Assembly (NCBI GenBank): GCA_002049455.2
Contig: KV918906.1
Location: 118,983-182,982 of the forward strand
Length of the DNA: 64,000 bases
DNA from: Porphyra umbilicalis
Lineage: Eukaryota; Rhodophyta; Bangiophyceae; Bangiales; Bangiaceae
Direction: 5' to 3'
The stretch's first letter is position 1. Every line of letters begins with the position of its first letter. The notes under the pieces were generated by a model, which did no database searches, was not told where the DNA came from, and worked only from the letters and a program-made list of their open reading frames with translations. Below are positions 20,584-31,805 of this stretch, one piece after another. The translations under genes were made by a program, and so were the position numbers.

Positions 20584-21190
20584 GGCGCCCGCCGCGCGGT
20601 CGCGGCGGCGGGCGGCGCGGTGCGCCCGCCGCTCGGGCGCGCGCGTGGCGCGCGCGCCGGGGGGGTACCCGCCGCAGCGCGCCGGTCGTTTGGCTGCGTT
20701 GTGGGGGGGGGGCGGGGGGGGGGGGGGGGTGTCGGCGCCACGCCTGCACCCCCGGTGCCGGCCGGGGGTGGGGCGCGGCGCCGCGCTCGACCGCTGTGCG
20801 GCGCGGGTGGGGTGGCCGCCCGCGGCTCCCGTCGGCGCCGCGTCGACGGTGTGGCGTGGCGAGCTGGGGGGGAGGGGCGGCACCGCCGCTGCTGTGGGTC
20901 GGCCGCGGGCACTGCGGGCGGGCGGCGTGGGCGGCCACGGCGCCCGCCTGGCGGGGATGGGGCCACCGCCGCGGGCCCGACGCGGCCGCCCGTTGGCATG
21001 CACGCCCTGCGTCGCCCCGCTGCCCATGACAAGGATAACAATAAAAAAAAACATCGCCTCCGAAGCGGACGCGTCGGTCGGTTGCCTACGGCGTGCATTC
21101 GCCCTCTACACCCCGCCACCCACACTCCCATGTGCTGCTTGCTTGCTTGGGTCGTCCACCCCCACCCGTCCCCCACACCCGTCCGCCACC
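20584..21190. repeat. inverted duplicate of the 8393-8998 intergenic region
   Basis: It is nearly identical to the reverse complement of 8393-8998, lying again between the convergent companion gene and collagen-like gene. No gene. Confidence 0.75.
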
Positions 21191-22810
21191 CTACATGGTC
21201 ATCCCCAGCCGCCCATAGTGCGGCACCGTCGGCGGCGGCCCGTACGACGGCGGCGGCGTCGCGTAGCCGTGGGTCGGCGGCACATAGGCGGCGCCGGGGT
21301 GGCCGCGCGGCCCCTTGTCGCCCTTGGGCCCCGCGGGGCCCTTGTCGCCCTTAGGGCCCTTGGCACCGTCCTTCCCATTGTGGCCCTTGGCGCCCGGATG
21401 GCCCGCGGGCCCCGCCGGCCCACGCTTGCCGTCGGCACCCGGCATGCCCTTGGCGCCGGCGGCGCCGGTGGCGCCCAGCGCCCCGTCCTTGCCGTCCTTG
21501 CCCTTGGCGCCGGTCTCGCCGACGGGCCCGTCGTTGCCGTCGACGCCGTCCTTGCCCGGCGAGCCCGGCTCGCCGGCGCGCCCCTTCATCCCCTTCATGC
21601 CCTTGTCGCCCTGGGGGCCGCGAGCGCCGACCGCGCCGTCGGTGCCGTCCGCGCCGTCGGCACCCGCCGCACCGGTGGCGCCGGCCTTGCCCGGCGCGCC
21701 GTCGGCGCCAGCGTCGCCCTTGGCGCCGCCCGGGCCACGCGGCCCCGCGGCGCCGTCCTTGCCGGGCGCGCCGTCGGCGCCCGCCATGCCCTTGTCGCCG
21801 GCGTCGCCGGCGGCGCCGCGCGCCCCCGGCGCGCCGTCCTTGCCCGACTCCCCAGTGGCGCCAGTGTCGCCCTTGATCCCACGGTCGCCGTCGGCGCCGG
21901 TCTTCCCCTGCGCGCCGCGGTCGCCCTGGGGGCCGACCGGCCCAAGCGTCCCCGTCGCCCCCTCTATACCACGGAGCCCCGTCGCACCCGTCAACCCCGT
22001 CTTCCCAGTGTCGCCCTTGGCGCCGTCGTCGCCCTTGGCGCCGTTGTCGCCCTTGGCGCCCTGCGAGCCGTCAGCGCCAGTCTTGCCATCGGCGCCCGTC
22101 GCCCCCTTCATGCCGGCCGCCCCCGCTTCACCCTTGGGGCCGTGCGGCCCGGTCGCACCCGCCTTGCCCGTGTCACCCTTCATCCCGCGCGCGCCGTCGT
22201 CGCCGTCGTCGCCGTCCTCCCCCTCGGCGCCACGCGGGCCAGCCACGCCGACGCCCCGCGGGCCGGCAGGCCCCTTGTCACCCTTGGGCCCGGGCGGGCC
22301 GGCCTTGCCAGGCACCCCGGGGGCGCCCTTGGGGCCGGTCCTGCCCGGCGGGCCGACCTTGCCCTTGACGTAGATGTAGCCGGTTTTGCCGGGCCGGCCG
22401 GTCGCGCCGGTCGCGCCCCTTAGCCCGCGGTGCCCATTGTAGCCACGCGGTCCCTGGGGCCCCCGTGGGCCGGCGGGGCACGAGCAGCGGGACGGCCGGT
22501 ACCACTGAGACGGCTGGCGGTAGTACGTGCGGAGGGTGGCGGCGAGGGCATCGGCCTGCCCGTCGAGGCGAGCGACGGCCGCCTCGTGGTCGGCGGCGTC
22601 GAGCTTGGTCGCCGCCGCCGCCGACCACTCGGCGCGCAGCTGGCGACCGAGGGTGGCAGCCGCGTCCGCCACGGCCGCGTGCATGGCGGGCGCCGGCAGC
22701 ACCGCGGGGCCCGACACGGCCGTCGTGACGACGAGGAAGCCAATGGTTGTCACCACCGACGCGGCCACCGCCACCGCGGTGGTGCGGCCGGGGCCCATGG
22801 GCGACGTCAT
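21191..22810 (-). CDS. collagen-like membrane-anchored protein, copy 3
   Basis: The protein has 539 residues with the same domain order as copies 1 and 2. The neck reads PSQWYRPSRCSC where the others have PSRSYQPSRCSC. It shares GLRGATG, GEAGAAG and GIEGATG with copy 2 and GYIYVK with copy 1. Gly-X-Y triplets continue unbroken except for the same single interruption after the CSC pair. The upstream flank (to about 23170) is only about 85% like that of the other copies by eye, so expression could differ. A role in the cell covering is inferred from the anchor plus triple helix. Confidence 0.85.
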   Translation of the reverse strand: MTSPMGPGRTTAVAVAASVVTTIGFLVVTTAVSGPAVLPAPAMHAAVADAAATLGRQLRAEWSAAAATKLDAADHEAAVARLDGQADALAATLRTYYRQPSQWYRPSRCSCPAGPRGPQGPRGYNGHRGLRGATGATGRPGKTGYIYVKGKVGPPGRTGPKGAPGVPGKAGPPGPKGDKGPAGPRGVGVAGPRGAEGEDGDDGDDGARGMKGDTGKAGATGPHGPKGEAGAAGMKGATGADGKTGADGSQGAKGDNGAKGDDGAKGDTGKTGLTGATGLRGIEGATGTLGPVGPQGDRGAQGKTGADGDRGIKGDTGATGESGKDGAPGARGAAGDAGDKGMAGADGAPGKDGAAGPRGPGGAKGDAGADGAPGKAGATGAAGADGADGTDGAVGARGPQGDKGMKGMKGRAGEPGSPGKDGVDGNDGPVGETGAKGKDGKDGALGATGAAGAKGMPGADGKRGPAGPAGHPGAKGHNGKDGAKGPKGDKGPAGPKGDKGPRGHPGAAYVPPTHGYATPPPSYGPPPTVPHYGRLGMTM

Positions 22811-24359
22811 CGTCGGAGGGGGGAAGGTGATTGACGATGAAGAGAAAACGTGGCGGGGGGGGGGGGGCGGGGCAGGTACCGCCAACCGAGAAGGAAGCGC
22901 AGGTGCGGCGCCGACGGGTGAGTAGTCTGGTGTGGACGCGGGGCTGTGTGGGACGAGGTCAGCGGATGGCGTTGACGGCGGCCACCCCCAGCTCTCTTGT
23001 ACCGGTGCCGGTCATCAGCGGGCGACCCCAACCGCCGCCGATGAGCGGCAGACGGGGGGGGGCGGCGAACCGCCGCTGCTGGTGGCGCCCGCCGCCTGCC
23101 CCGTCCGCAGCGCACCCCCCCCACGGCGTCCGCCGCTGCCCACCCTCTCGTCCGCACCCGGCACGCCGCGTGAGGACCAGGAAGAATGCACACAACGGCC
23201 GAACCCCGGCCGGCGGTCATGGCGTGGGCTGGTCTGGGAACCGCGTCCAAACAGGCGCCCGGCAGGGACGCGGTCGCCTTGCACTCGGGCGCGGCATGGA
23301 CGCCTCCATCGTGCAGACGGCGATGCCGCGCCCGACCGTGCCGGGTCGACTGCGGTGTGCATCCAAGGGAAGGTGCCGGGGTCGGCCCGCGTGAGTGCTC
23401 GGCCGGGTGGCAGGGGCAAGAATGCAGGAAGACGCGGCCGGATGCCGTCGTGCTCTCTCGTCTCATCTCCAACAGGCGGGCAGCGCGCTGCCTCGTGTCA
23501 GACAAAGTACGGCTCAACTGCTTGTGCCGGCAACAACAACTTGCTCAAATATTCCGACAGACATGCTGCTGGGCCGGTGAGGTGCAGCGAGATCGACCAA
23601 TCGCCAGCAGGCCTCTGTTTCAATCAGTGACAGGGTTCCGCCTGTTGTCCCCGCAATGAGCCCGAGCACACTCCGCCGCTCAGGCCGCTTTTTCGTGCGG
23701 CTATCTTGCGGCCGACAGACGCCATAACGAGCGCGGCATTGCAACGGGGGCTGGCCGTGCCGGCGCAGCGACGGCGGCGGCGGCATTCGTGCCAGCGGCG
23801 TGCGGTGCGCGTGGGAGGCGGCGTCGGGCGGGGGGCCTCCGGCGGTACCTGCAGCACCATTGCTGGGGAACCCCGCCTGCCCCGTGGGCACGAGCGCGTG
23901 TGCTGTGGAAGCTTGGTGGCAGCCTCTTCAGCGGGTACCTGTTCGGGACCCGACGCAGTCTTTCCTCCGCAGTGGCCGCCGTCGCGCAGTGGTGTGACGG
24001 CTCGTTGCGACCGCTTTTGACCGTCGGACGTACGCGGTGTCCGTCGTCTTCGCCCGCTCATTGGCCGGGCTCTTGGTTGGTGGTGGTGCTTCTCCCCGTC
24101 TCCCTCTCCGTCCCCTTCTTCCGTCTCCCCCCGGTTCTCCTGTTTCTACGCCGCCGGTTGATGTTCCGTCCGTTCCCCCGTCGTTGCCCCACGTGCTCTG
24201 ACTGCTTTGCCCTCTGCGATTGGGTATTGGACGGTTTGTTGCGGCTACCACTGTTGTGCGCTTGTCCGATCCGTTGGTCAATACGAGCGCGCCGCTTATC
24301 CTGCTGCGAACAGACCGTGGCGTTTCCCCACTCCCCCACTGTCACGTGTTGAGGTCGTC
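22811..24359. other. intergenic; diverged collagen 5' flank, then bZIP 5' region
   Basis: Positions 22811 to about 23170 align with the 5' flanks of collagen-like genes 1 and 2, including GTACAAGAG on the minus strand near 22998, at lower identity. From 23170 to 24359 no gene is recognised. The last few hundred bases would hold the promoter and leader of the bZIP gene. Confidence 0.55.
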
Positions 24360-25625
24360 ATGGCGCTTCCGAGCGTGCCGTCCACGGCGGGGCCGCCCCC
24401 ATTGGCAACGGAGGCGGCCGGCCACATCGCGCCCATGCCGTCGCCATCGCGGTGCGCGGTGTCTTTTCTCACCCACCCTTCCGCCTCGGGTGCCGCCGCC
24501 TGCGTGCCCCAACTGCCATCTACCCTCCCCGCCGCGGCCACGTCTACCACCCCGCCCGCGTGGGTGGGGGCGGCCAAGCCGAGGGCGTCGGCCGACCCGT
24601 CGACCGCGGTGGCGCCGCCATGTTGCCAGCGGATCCTTCCCCGCCTCGCGCCCCGGCCGACGGCGATGCCGCAGTGGACACGCGACGGCAACAGCACGAG
24701 CAGCTGTGACAGTGGCGTTGGGAGCGGCCGGTCCGCCGGTGGCGCGGCAGTGGCTGCGCCAGTGGCGTCGCACGGCTCTCGCCCCGCCTTGACGCCGGTC
24801 CGCTCCGCCGCCCCCGCGCCCGTCCCCTCCGCGGCACCTACACGTGTGCCGTCCCCCCCTGCGGCGATGCAACTCGCCCCGCGGCCACTCCCTCGCCGGT
24901 CGACTCCCCCCGCCATCGCCCCCGCGGCCGCGCACCCGGCTTCCTCCCCTTCCACCTCCGTGGGGAGCTCGCCGCCGTCTCCACCTGTGTCTCCCACCCT
25001 GCCGGGTGCATCCCCGCCGACGCTCACCTCCCCCACCCTCGGTACTGGCAGCGGCTGCGGCTCTGCGTCAATGTCGGGCGGCGATGGCGGGGACGCTGAC
25101 GCTGGCGGCGGTGCTCGCCGCCGCCGCCGCCGTGGCAGCCGGGTGGAGAAGGACACGCCGCCGCGGGAGCTCCGCCGCGTTCTTCGCAACCGCGAGTTGG
25201 CGCGGGTGTCCAACGAAAAGCGGCGGGTGCGGCTTGCGTGCATGCAAGATGAGATGGAGGCGCTTCGGGCAGAGGCTGCAGCGGCCGTGGCCGAGCGGGA
25301 CGCGGCGTTGGCGCGGGTGGCTGACTTGGAGGCGATCTTGGCCCGCCGGGGGGCGGGCGGGGCGCCGACTCTGGCGCCAACCCCGGCGGTTTCTGGGGCG
25401 GGCGCGCCCGGTGGGATGGCCACGCTCCCGCTGCGCACACAGCCGCTGACGATGCCGCAAGCGCCGCCAGTGCATCTGCCGGATGCGACGGCGGTTGTGG
25501 GCAACGGCTACGTCTATGCGCCACCGCACCAGGTGTCTCCGTGGGCGCCAGGGGCGGTGTCGTCGGTGCCCGTGCGGACCGGTGCCCATATGCTTCTGCA
25601 AGCTGCCGCAGTGGGGATGACATGA
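24360..25625 (+). CDS. bZIP transcription factor, atypical
   Basis: The protein has 421 residues. Residues 1 to about 250 are Ala/Pro/Ser-rich. A basic stretch (RRRRRRGSR) precedes the basic region RRVLRNRELARVSNEKRR at about residues 270-290. A coiled coil of about 45 residues follows (MQDEMEALRAE...RVADLEAILARR). The invariant Asn of the bZIP signature N-x7-R is present but the Arg position is Asn, and the heptad positions read Met-Leu-Ala-Ala-Leu, so the zipper is weak. The C-terminal ~80 residues are Pro/Ala/Val-rich, a possible activation region. It is expected to be nuclear and to bind DNA as a dimer. The start is the first ATG that leaves a plausible leader; an upstream in-frame ATG at 24207 is possible. 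Confidence 0.65.
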   Translation: MALPSVPSTAGPPPLATEAAGHIAPMPSPSRCAVSFLTHPSASGAAACVPQLPSTLPAAATSTTPPAWVGAAKPRASADPSTAVAPPCCQRILPRLAPRPTAMPQWTRDGNSTSSCDSGVGSGRSAGGAAVAAPVASHGSRPALTPVRSAAPAPVPSAAPTRVPSPPAAMQLAPRPLPRRSTPPAIAPAAAHPASSPSTSVGSSPPSPPVSPTLPGASPPTLTSPTLGTGSGCGSASMSGGDGGDADAGGGARRRRRRGSRVEKDTPPRELRRVLRNRELARVSNEKRRVRLACMQDEMEALRAEAAAAVAERDAALARVADLEAILARRGAGGAPTLAPTPAVSGAGAPGGMATLPLRTQPLTMPQAPPVHLPDATAVVGNGYVYAPPHQVSPWAPGAVSSVPVRTGAHMLLQAAAVGMT

Positions 25626-26573
25626 GTGTTTCGACCCACGCTGGTGAGTACTGGTCATCTTTTCGTACCTATTCTTTTCTATTTCCTTTGTGATGTTTCC
25701 TTCACGTAAAAGTTTTGCTCACTTGACTCTCATCGAACCCCTGAACCTCGCCGGAGAGGTCACCATTACGAGTTATGACAACGGCCGATCCAGTCCTCGG
25801 GTGGGCCATTGGCCCCAACTGGTCCTGCCTCTGCTGTTCTGTGTTGCTCAACCTCCGGCGTCGACCGCCAGCCCCCGAGCAGGCCAACATTCGATGTGCA
25901 CCACAGGCCAGGGGTGGCCCTCGCCGAAATGACAACAGATGTCACTGGTGCCCCCTCTCATTGTGTCAACCACGCGTGGCGCTGTGCGCCCAAACCGTCC
26001 AGAGTCCCACTCTGTACGCCTGCGGGTACAGCAGAAAGTACCCTGCACTGGGTGGGGGGGGCACCTCGCATGCGATGGGGTACGTCCAACGTGGAGGCAT
26101 GCGTACACAGCCCGGCCACGCGCCAAACTGCCGTCGCGGGGATGACTCCACAGCATCGCAATCAGTCTTCTCCCCATGAGGCAGCACCCACCAGTGGTGT
26201 AGGATATCGCGTGCACAGTATCGCACGGCCGCGTGTCAAGCAGAGAAGCGACGACGTCGTGACGGCTGACGAGGGCCCCACTCGTGCTTGTTACTGGTGC
26301 TTGCCCAAGGTCAGTCATCACGATCTCGGGCGGGCCAATCGCGGCCCGGAATGGTGGGTCGGTTACTCGGATAGGGATGGGCACACCTTCGTGTCGGCCG
26401 CACTGGTCGCCAAACCAAAACGCCAACTATCGCACAGCGCGTTGACCCATATGGTGTTTTTTACATCCCCAAAACCATGCGCATACGAGTTCCCGCGGCT
26501 CAATATAAATGCCCAAGTCAGTGATCTTTATCCAGCATAAAAACTGGAAACTCTAGAATAAAACAAGCTTTTG

Positions 26574-27094
26574 CAAAGGCGTATCATACCCCGTTTGCCG
26601 AGGCGCCCAGCGCAGCGAGCCCAGAACCATCGTCAAGAGCACGTCTGTTTTTGCCTGTTTTGAGCCTCTTGGAGGCGCGTGTTCCTGTTTCAAGAAACAG
26701 AATTCCTGTGCAAAAAACAGATCGACCCCCCTTGACAGGCGGCTCTCAGAGGCCATCCCATGCGAGGTCCTTGCATATTTCTGTTTGCGAGAACAGGAAT
26801 CGTTCCTCACTCCACACATTGCGCCTGCTAGCAGGGCCATAGATGCTTCTCCGTCTCTCTCTCTTTCTGGAAGGGTGAAGTGTATACGTCTTATGCTGTG
26901 TCTCTCTTTTTACGAGTGGAGATGCATCAATCCCAGCGAACAGATGATTTTGGCGCCCTTTCTGGAAAAAAGCAGACCTGACAGAGCCCCAGGGCGGTTT
27001 GCAGATTATCTGTTCGTCCCAAAACACCCAAAAGCAGACGTGCTCTTGACGACGGTTTTGGGCCCGCTGCGCAGGGATTGAAACACCTTTGATT
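26574..27094. mobile_element. inverted-repeat element (possible MITE)
   Basis: A block around 26618-26656 (GCGCAGCGAGCCCAGAACC, then CGTCAAGAGCACGTCTG) recurs on the minus strand at about 27034-27072 with few mismatches. Weaker matches extend outward (CAAAGGCGT against CAAAGGTGT). Spacing is about 0.5 kb. No transposase frame and no clear target duplication. Confidence 0.4.
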
Positions 27095-28325
27095 GTAGCG
27101 GCGGGGAGGCGCTGCGCCTGTCTGGCGGCGCGGCGGGGGCGGCGGGGGTCGACGAACCCCCCCGTGACAGTCGCGACGGTCCCGTTCTCATTGCCGACCG
27201 GTGGCGCCCGCTGTGCTGCCCTGTGGGAACTGCCGTGGACGTCGGCGGCGGCGGCGGCGGGTGCCGCCGCCCGCGGAGCCGCCCGCCCGCACTCGCGGCC
27301 GGCAGCGGCGGTGGGGGAAGCGGCAGCGGGCGGCGTGGCCACCGCCACCCCTTCAACGTCCACGACGGGAGTGGCGCACCGGCGGCCGCGTCTCCCCGAA
27401 GCCACGCACCCATGACGCGGGCGCAGGGCCGCTGGTGGCGGTCGCCGCGTCCGAAGCGCACCCCTTTTGTTGTCTGACGGCCAGCCGCAGATCGGCCGGG
27501 GGGGCATCTTCATGGCGGCGCTTCCTCTTCCCCCCCCCCTCCCCCAACCCCCCAACACCAGAGCGGCGGCCGACGGGCGCGGTCATTCGGCGGTTTGAGC
27601 TCGGCGGCTTCCCGCTGTTTGGGCGCGAGTTTGGCACCTGGTCGGCGATGCGGGTGGTGTAGGGGGGGGGGGGGTGCCACGGCGGTGGTGGCGAGGGGTG
27701 TGGGGGGGGGGCTGGAGGAAGGGGATAATGGTGAGCGTGGTGACATTTTAAAAAGACAAGAGTCGTCGGCAATGTATCCAGCAGTACCTTGAGCGCCACA
27801 GGACGGGCACGCGCACGCATACATGACCAGACAGATGCGGGCGACAACAAGATAGAATCAGAAGACCTGATCACGTCGACCTGCTTTTCTGCAGGGAGGC
27901 GCTGCCACGTTGATGGACAAAGCGTTGCACCCGCCGCGTGGCGCCCGGTCAGCCGTCGCATGCCGCGCCCTCTCGGCCGCGCCAACCCGGCCCCCCCGTG
28001 GGACCCGCGTGCCGCGGCGGGGTGGGTCAGGGACGCCCCTCCGCCGACTTGGGCCAGGCAGCGGGGACGCCCCCGTCACGTTTGCCCCTGCGTCGTCGTC
28101 CCGCCACCAACCACCGCCGCATGCACCGCCGTCCCCCCTGCCGGTTGCCGCGTCCCCCGGCGCCTCCGGCGCCCGCGCGGTGGCCCCCTCCCGCAACGTG
28201 GGTCCCATAGCACTACAATCGTGTAATCGCGTGATTTCCACCTCCCTCGCGGCAGCGTCGGCCGCCGACATGTAAAACGCCGCTGGCGTCGATGTGGTGA
28301 CAAGAAGGAATCGAACTAGTACATG

Positions 28326-28696
28326 CACACACAGGGACTGTCACAGGCTGTCACAGAGAGTGTCACAGACTGTTACTGTGGCTTTCACAGGCTGTTACTG
28401 TGGCTGTCGCAGGCTGATACTGTAGCTGTCACAGGAACAGTCACAGGCTGTCACAGAGCCAGTCGCAGGCTGTCACAGGGACTGTCACAGGCTGTCGCAG
28501 AGACTGTCACAGGCTGTTACGGTGGCTGTCACAGGAACAGTCACAGGCTGTCGCAGGGACAGTCACAGGCTGTGACAGGGACTGTCACAGGCTGTTTCTG
28601 TGACTGTCACTGGGACTCTCACAGGTTTTTTCTCTGACTGTCACAGGCTGTCTCTGTGACAGCCTGTGACAGTTCCTGTGACAGTCCCTGTGACAG
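28326..28696. repeat. degenerate tandem repeat built on CTGTCACAG / CTGTGACAG
   Basis: About 370 bp of a roughly 20-bp unit, (A/G)CTGTCACAGGCTGTCACAG with variants. The core is nearly palindromic, and the last ~60 bp switch to the opposite orientation (CAGCCTGTGACAG), so the array can fold into hairpins. Confidence 0.8.
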
Positions 28697-30058
28697 CCTC
28701 CCCCGTAGGTGTACGAGGCCTGTGAACAGGGCTGTGTTGCGCTCTCCTGGCACAGCCCACGTTCCGATGCTGCTCGCTGCGCTTTGCGCCCGCGTTCATG
28801 GAAGAAAAGGGAGGGCCCGGCGAGTGCAGACTTTTAAAAAAAAAACGGAAAATAGTGAAGACTTGCAAGACTGCGCCACAATCAGAGGTGTAACCGGACA
28901 GACCCTTCAAATTAGTTGGACATTTCAAAGTCATGAACCAAATGGATGACTGAATGCCTCAAGAGCCATACCGGTGGCTTGTCACTTAACTACCAATATT
29001 GAACATGAATGAAAGGTGTTTCAAAAGACACCCAATAGCCTATCGCTTTTTCTTTTGGTAATACTCCCTCTGGGCTTGCTGGCATTCAAAGCTGGCCACC
29101 GCTTTCCGGTGCGCACACGGTCCGTGGGACTTTTTTTCAGCGGAACCATCCGGGCAGCCTCGCGCAAGACCTTGTCTTGCGAATTCGCCAAGCCTCATGT
29201 GGTTGCTTGGACTGTGACTGCGCACAGCCAAAGCGGAGAGGGGCTCGACCGACCCATATTGACTATGCTCATGGTTGATTTTGCGACTTGGGCATCGAAC
29301 AAGCGGCTTTTGCAAGCTCGATGAGAAGAAATGCTTCGTGTTGTTGTGAAACACCTTCGGTTCCCAGAAACGACGCGGCATTGTTGCCATGGTCTGCGTC
29401 TCCTCGCGGGGGTCCTGCCGTGCTGAAGCGCGCACATTCTTAGAAAGACCACGGTCCATCTATGACATCCGAGAACAACAATCTTGCCCCTGCATTAGCG
29501 GAGGCGAGGGCGCTTGCTCCACGACATACAATGCGCACATATGGAAAGAAGAGAGCATGAGGAGTACGATGGTGCTTTTTTTTTTCTCATAACGTGTGTT
29601 GATAGTGAGTTATGAGCAGAAGAAGAAGAACTAGTGTAATGGGATGTGTGTTTGATGTGGACCATCTATCTCAGCCAATCATGCTGGTGATGTTTTGACG
29701 TGCCGCGCCACGCGCCAATCAATCGGACGCATTGCAGTGCCTTTCCCACGCTCTGGGGGGTGGGGGGGCCAGCAGGGCCTTCTGAGGCGCCTCCTGGCAT
29801 GACCGAGAAATACAGGACAACGAGAATAAAAAACAGCGCGAGAAGGCTGTTTGGGCCCGGTGTCGGATTTTTTGTCAGAAAACCATTAAGACCTTGTACG
29901 CAGAGTATTCCCGCGGTGCCTTTATCCAGGTCATAGAATCGGCGCGTACGACCACATGGGGAGGTCTCGAGTCTGGTCATCATTTCCGGCGGTGGTCGAC
30001 ATTTGACACAGCACTGCTACGGAGCACACCGCCGCTTTGCGCAGCGCCAGGCGTGGGC

Positions 30059-31805
30059 ATCGTCAGCTTTGACTAAGTTTCCCAACGGAGCCCAACGGTT
30101 CTTCAACGGACGGCCCGTTGAAGACAACCTCCAACTAAACGCGAAACCGTTGGGCTCCGTTGAAGCTCAACGGAGCTCAACGGAGCCCCAACGAACGCCA
30201 TTTCCGTTAAGCGTTTCCAGCCCATGGGGGGGGGTGGGCTCGCGATGGTCACACGTCGCAAAAGATAGACTCGTGATGGTCACATGTCGAACACGATAGA
30301 GACGCGGTAAGGACGCGTTAAGGACCGGATTGGTGCATTAAAGTAGATCTGACGGAGGCTAAGGACTCCAGGCGATTGCAATGAGAGATCGTGGCAATGG
30401 TATGTGGCGTGTCCTTCGAGCGCAGGCCCACCCGAAGACACAGTGGGAATCGTAGCAGCTGGCCCAATTGCCCCTCGCACGGCTCTCTGATGAGCCATGT
30501 GTCCAAGCTGCGAGGGGGAGCTCGTTTGTGCCGAGCAATCCACGAGACTTCGGGCCACTGGTCGCTGCAGTACGACACTGGGGCATGCTGACGGGGACAG
30601 ATGGTGCTCTGAGTATCCTACGCGGCGCACTTGGGCTGCCAAGAAGAGTGGAAGGGACGGCGACCACAGAAAGAGTGTTGCTCCACTGGGTCAAAGGAGC
30701 ACAGTGTCTACAGTTTAGCAATAGAAATAGAGCAAGAGACCGACGAAAATCAAACGTCCCATGGATAAAAGACGTTCAAAAAGTAATGCATTGCTAGACG
30801 CTCAGCGAGCTGGCTGTCCAGCGCGGAAGGGGAAGCCCCAAGGTCCTTGCGCTCCGTCAGCTCTGCGAGTTCGGGCACGACATGGATCACCCGCCGGACG
30901 CGGGCTAACGGCACCACCCGCAGTGCGCAGTCCGTCTAGACGTCGTGCTTGTGCTGGCAGCGGTCGCAATGTTGGCGTCGATGGAAACCAAGCCAATGAG
31001 AGGCCTGTACACACGGTCGGCGAGGCGGGTGAAAAGAGCGCTGCAGGTGCCGGCGCCGCCGAGGCAGCGACGGTGGCAAGCGCGTCGGCTGTGGACGCCT
31101 GCATTGACGGGGATGCGGCGGTCGCAGCGGCTGCCTTCTTGTCCCCTTCCCATACAGAAGACCTTTCCTCCACAGCAGTCGCACGCATCTTCTCGTTCGC
31201 GACTTTCGACATCTTCTGCTTCCGCGTCAAGCGTGGTTGAAAAGTTCATGACACACAGAAAGCGTCGTTGTACATATCAGCATGTCCACCAGCCGGTACC
31301 GGTTCAGGCCAGCCTCAAAAACCGCAGCATCACGGCCTGTAGCGCGGGTCAGCACGAAGCGGCGTAGCTGCAGACAACACGCACAGAACCACGGTGTGCG
31401 TCCACCCCCCGAGCCCGCGCGCCCTGTGCACTCAGGACGGGCTTGTTGAGTGGTTGGCTGCCAAAGTAAATATCAAGAAAGTGCGACCGATGCTCCACAT
31501 AACTGCAGAACTACAGTCCATGACATGAGCTTAAGTCGGATAGTTAGAGACGTGCTTCCCGTCGATGGCGTCTGTGTGGCCAGGAAGCTCTGTCCTTGCA
31601 CACGATCGCGTCAGACTCACGCGCTCGGCTCCGTTGGGGCAATGCCCAACGGTTCCCCAACGCTCTTCAACGGAGGAAAGGGCTTCAACGAACGCCCCAC
31701 AGCGCCCAAAAACGCACAACTAAAAGCAGACGCGTTGAGGCCCAACCTCCAACGGTTCCCCAACGGAAATGGCATCCGTTGGGCAACTTAGTCAAAGCTG
31801 ACGAT
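30059..31805. mobile_element. non-autonomous element with 31-bp terminal inverted repeats
   Basis: The termini (30059-30089 and 31775-31805, starting ATCGTCAGCTTTGACTAAG) are inverted repeats with one mismatch. Both ends carry clusters of CAACGG / CCGTTG motifs over about 150-180 bp, which could be transposase-binding sites. Total length is 1747 bp. The internal 1.4 kb has no recognisable transposase. Target duplication is unclear, at most AT. Confidence 0.6.

Noticed and set aside
28290-28325. A T-loop-like string on the minus strand (GTTCGATTCC)
   Set aside because: No pairing stem and no D or anticodon arm nearby.
27858-28328. A 156-residue minus-strand frame beginning MHVLVRFLLVTT
   Set aside because: The short hydrophobic start is suggestive of a signal, but the rest is Gly/Arg/Pro-rich and overlaps similarly long frames on the other strand.
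28326-28696. A CRISPR array
   Set aside because: The units are degenerate, contiguous and without unique spacers, in a eukaryotic nuclear context; it is a satellite-type repeat.
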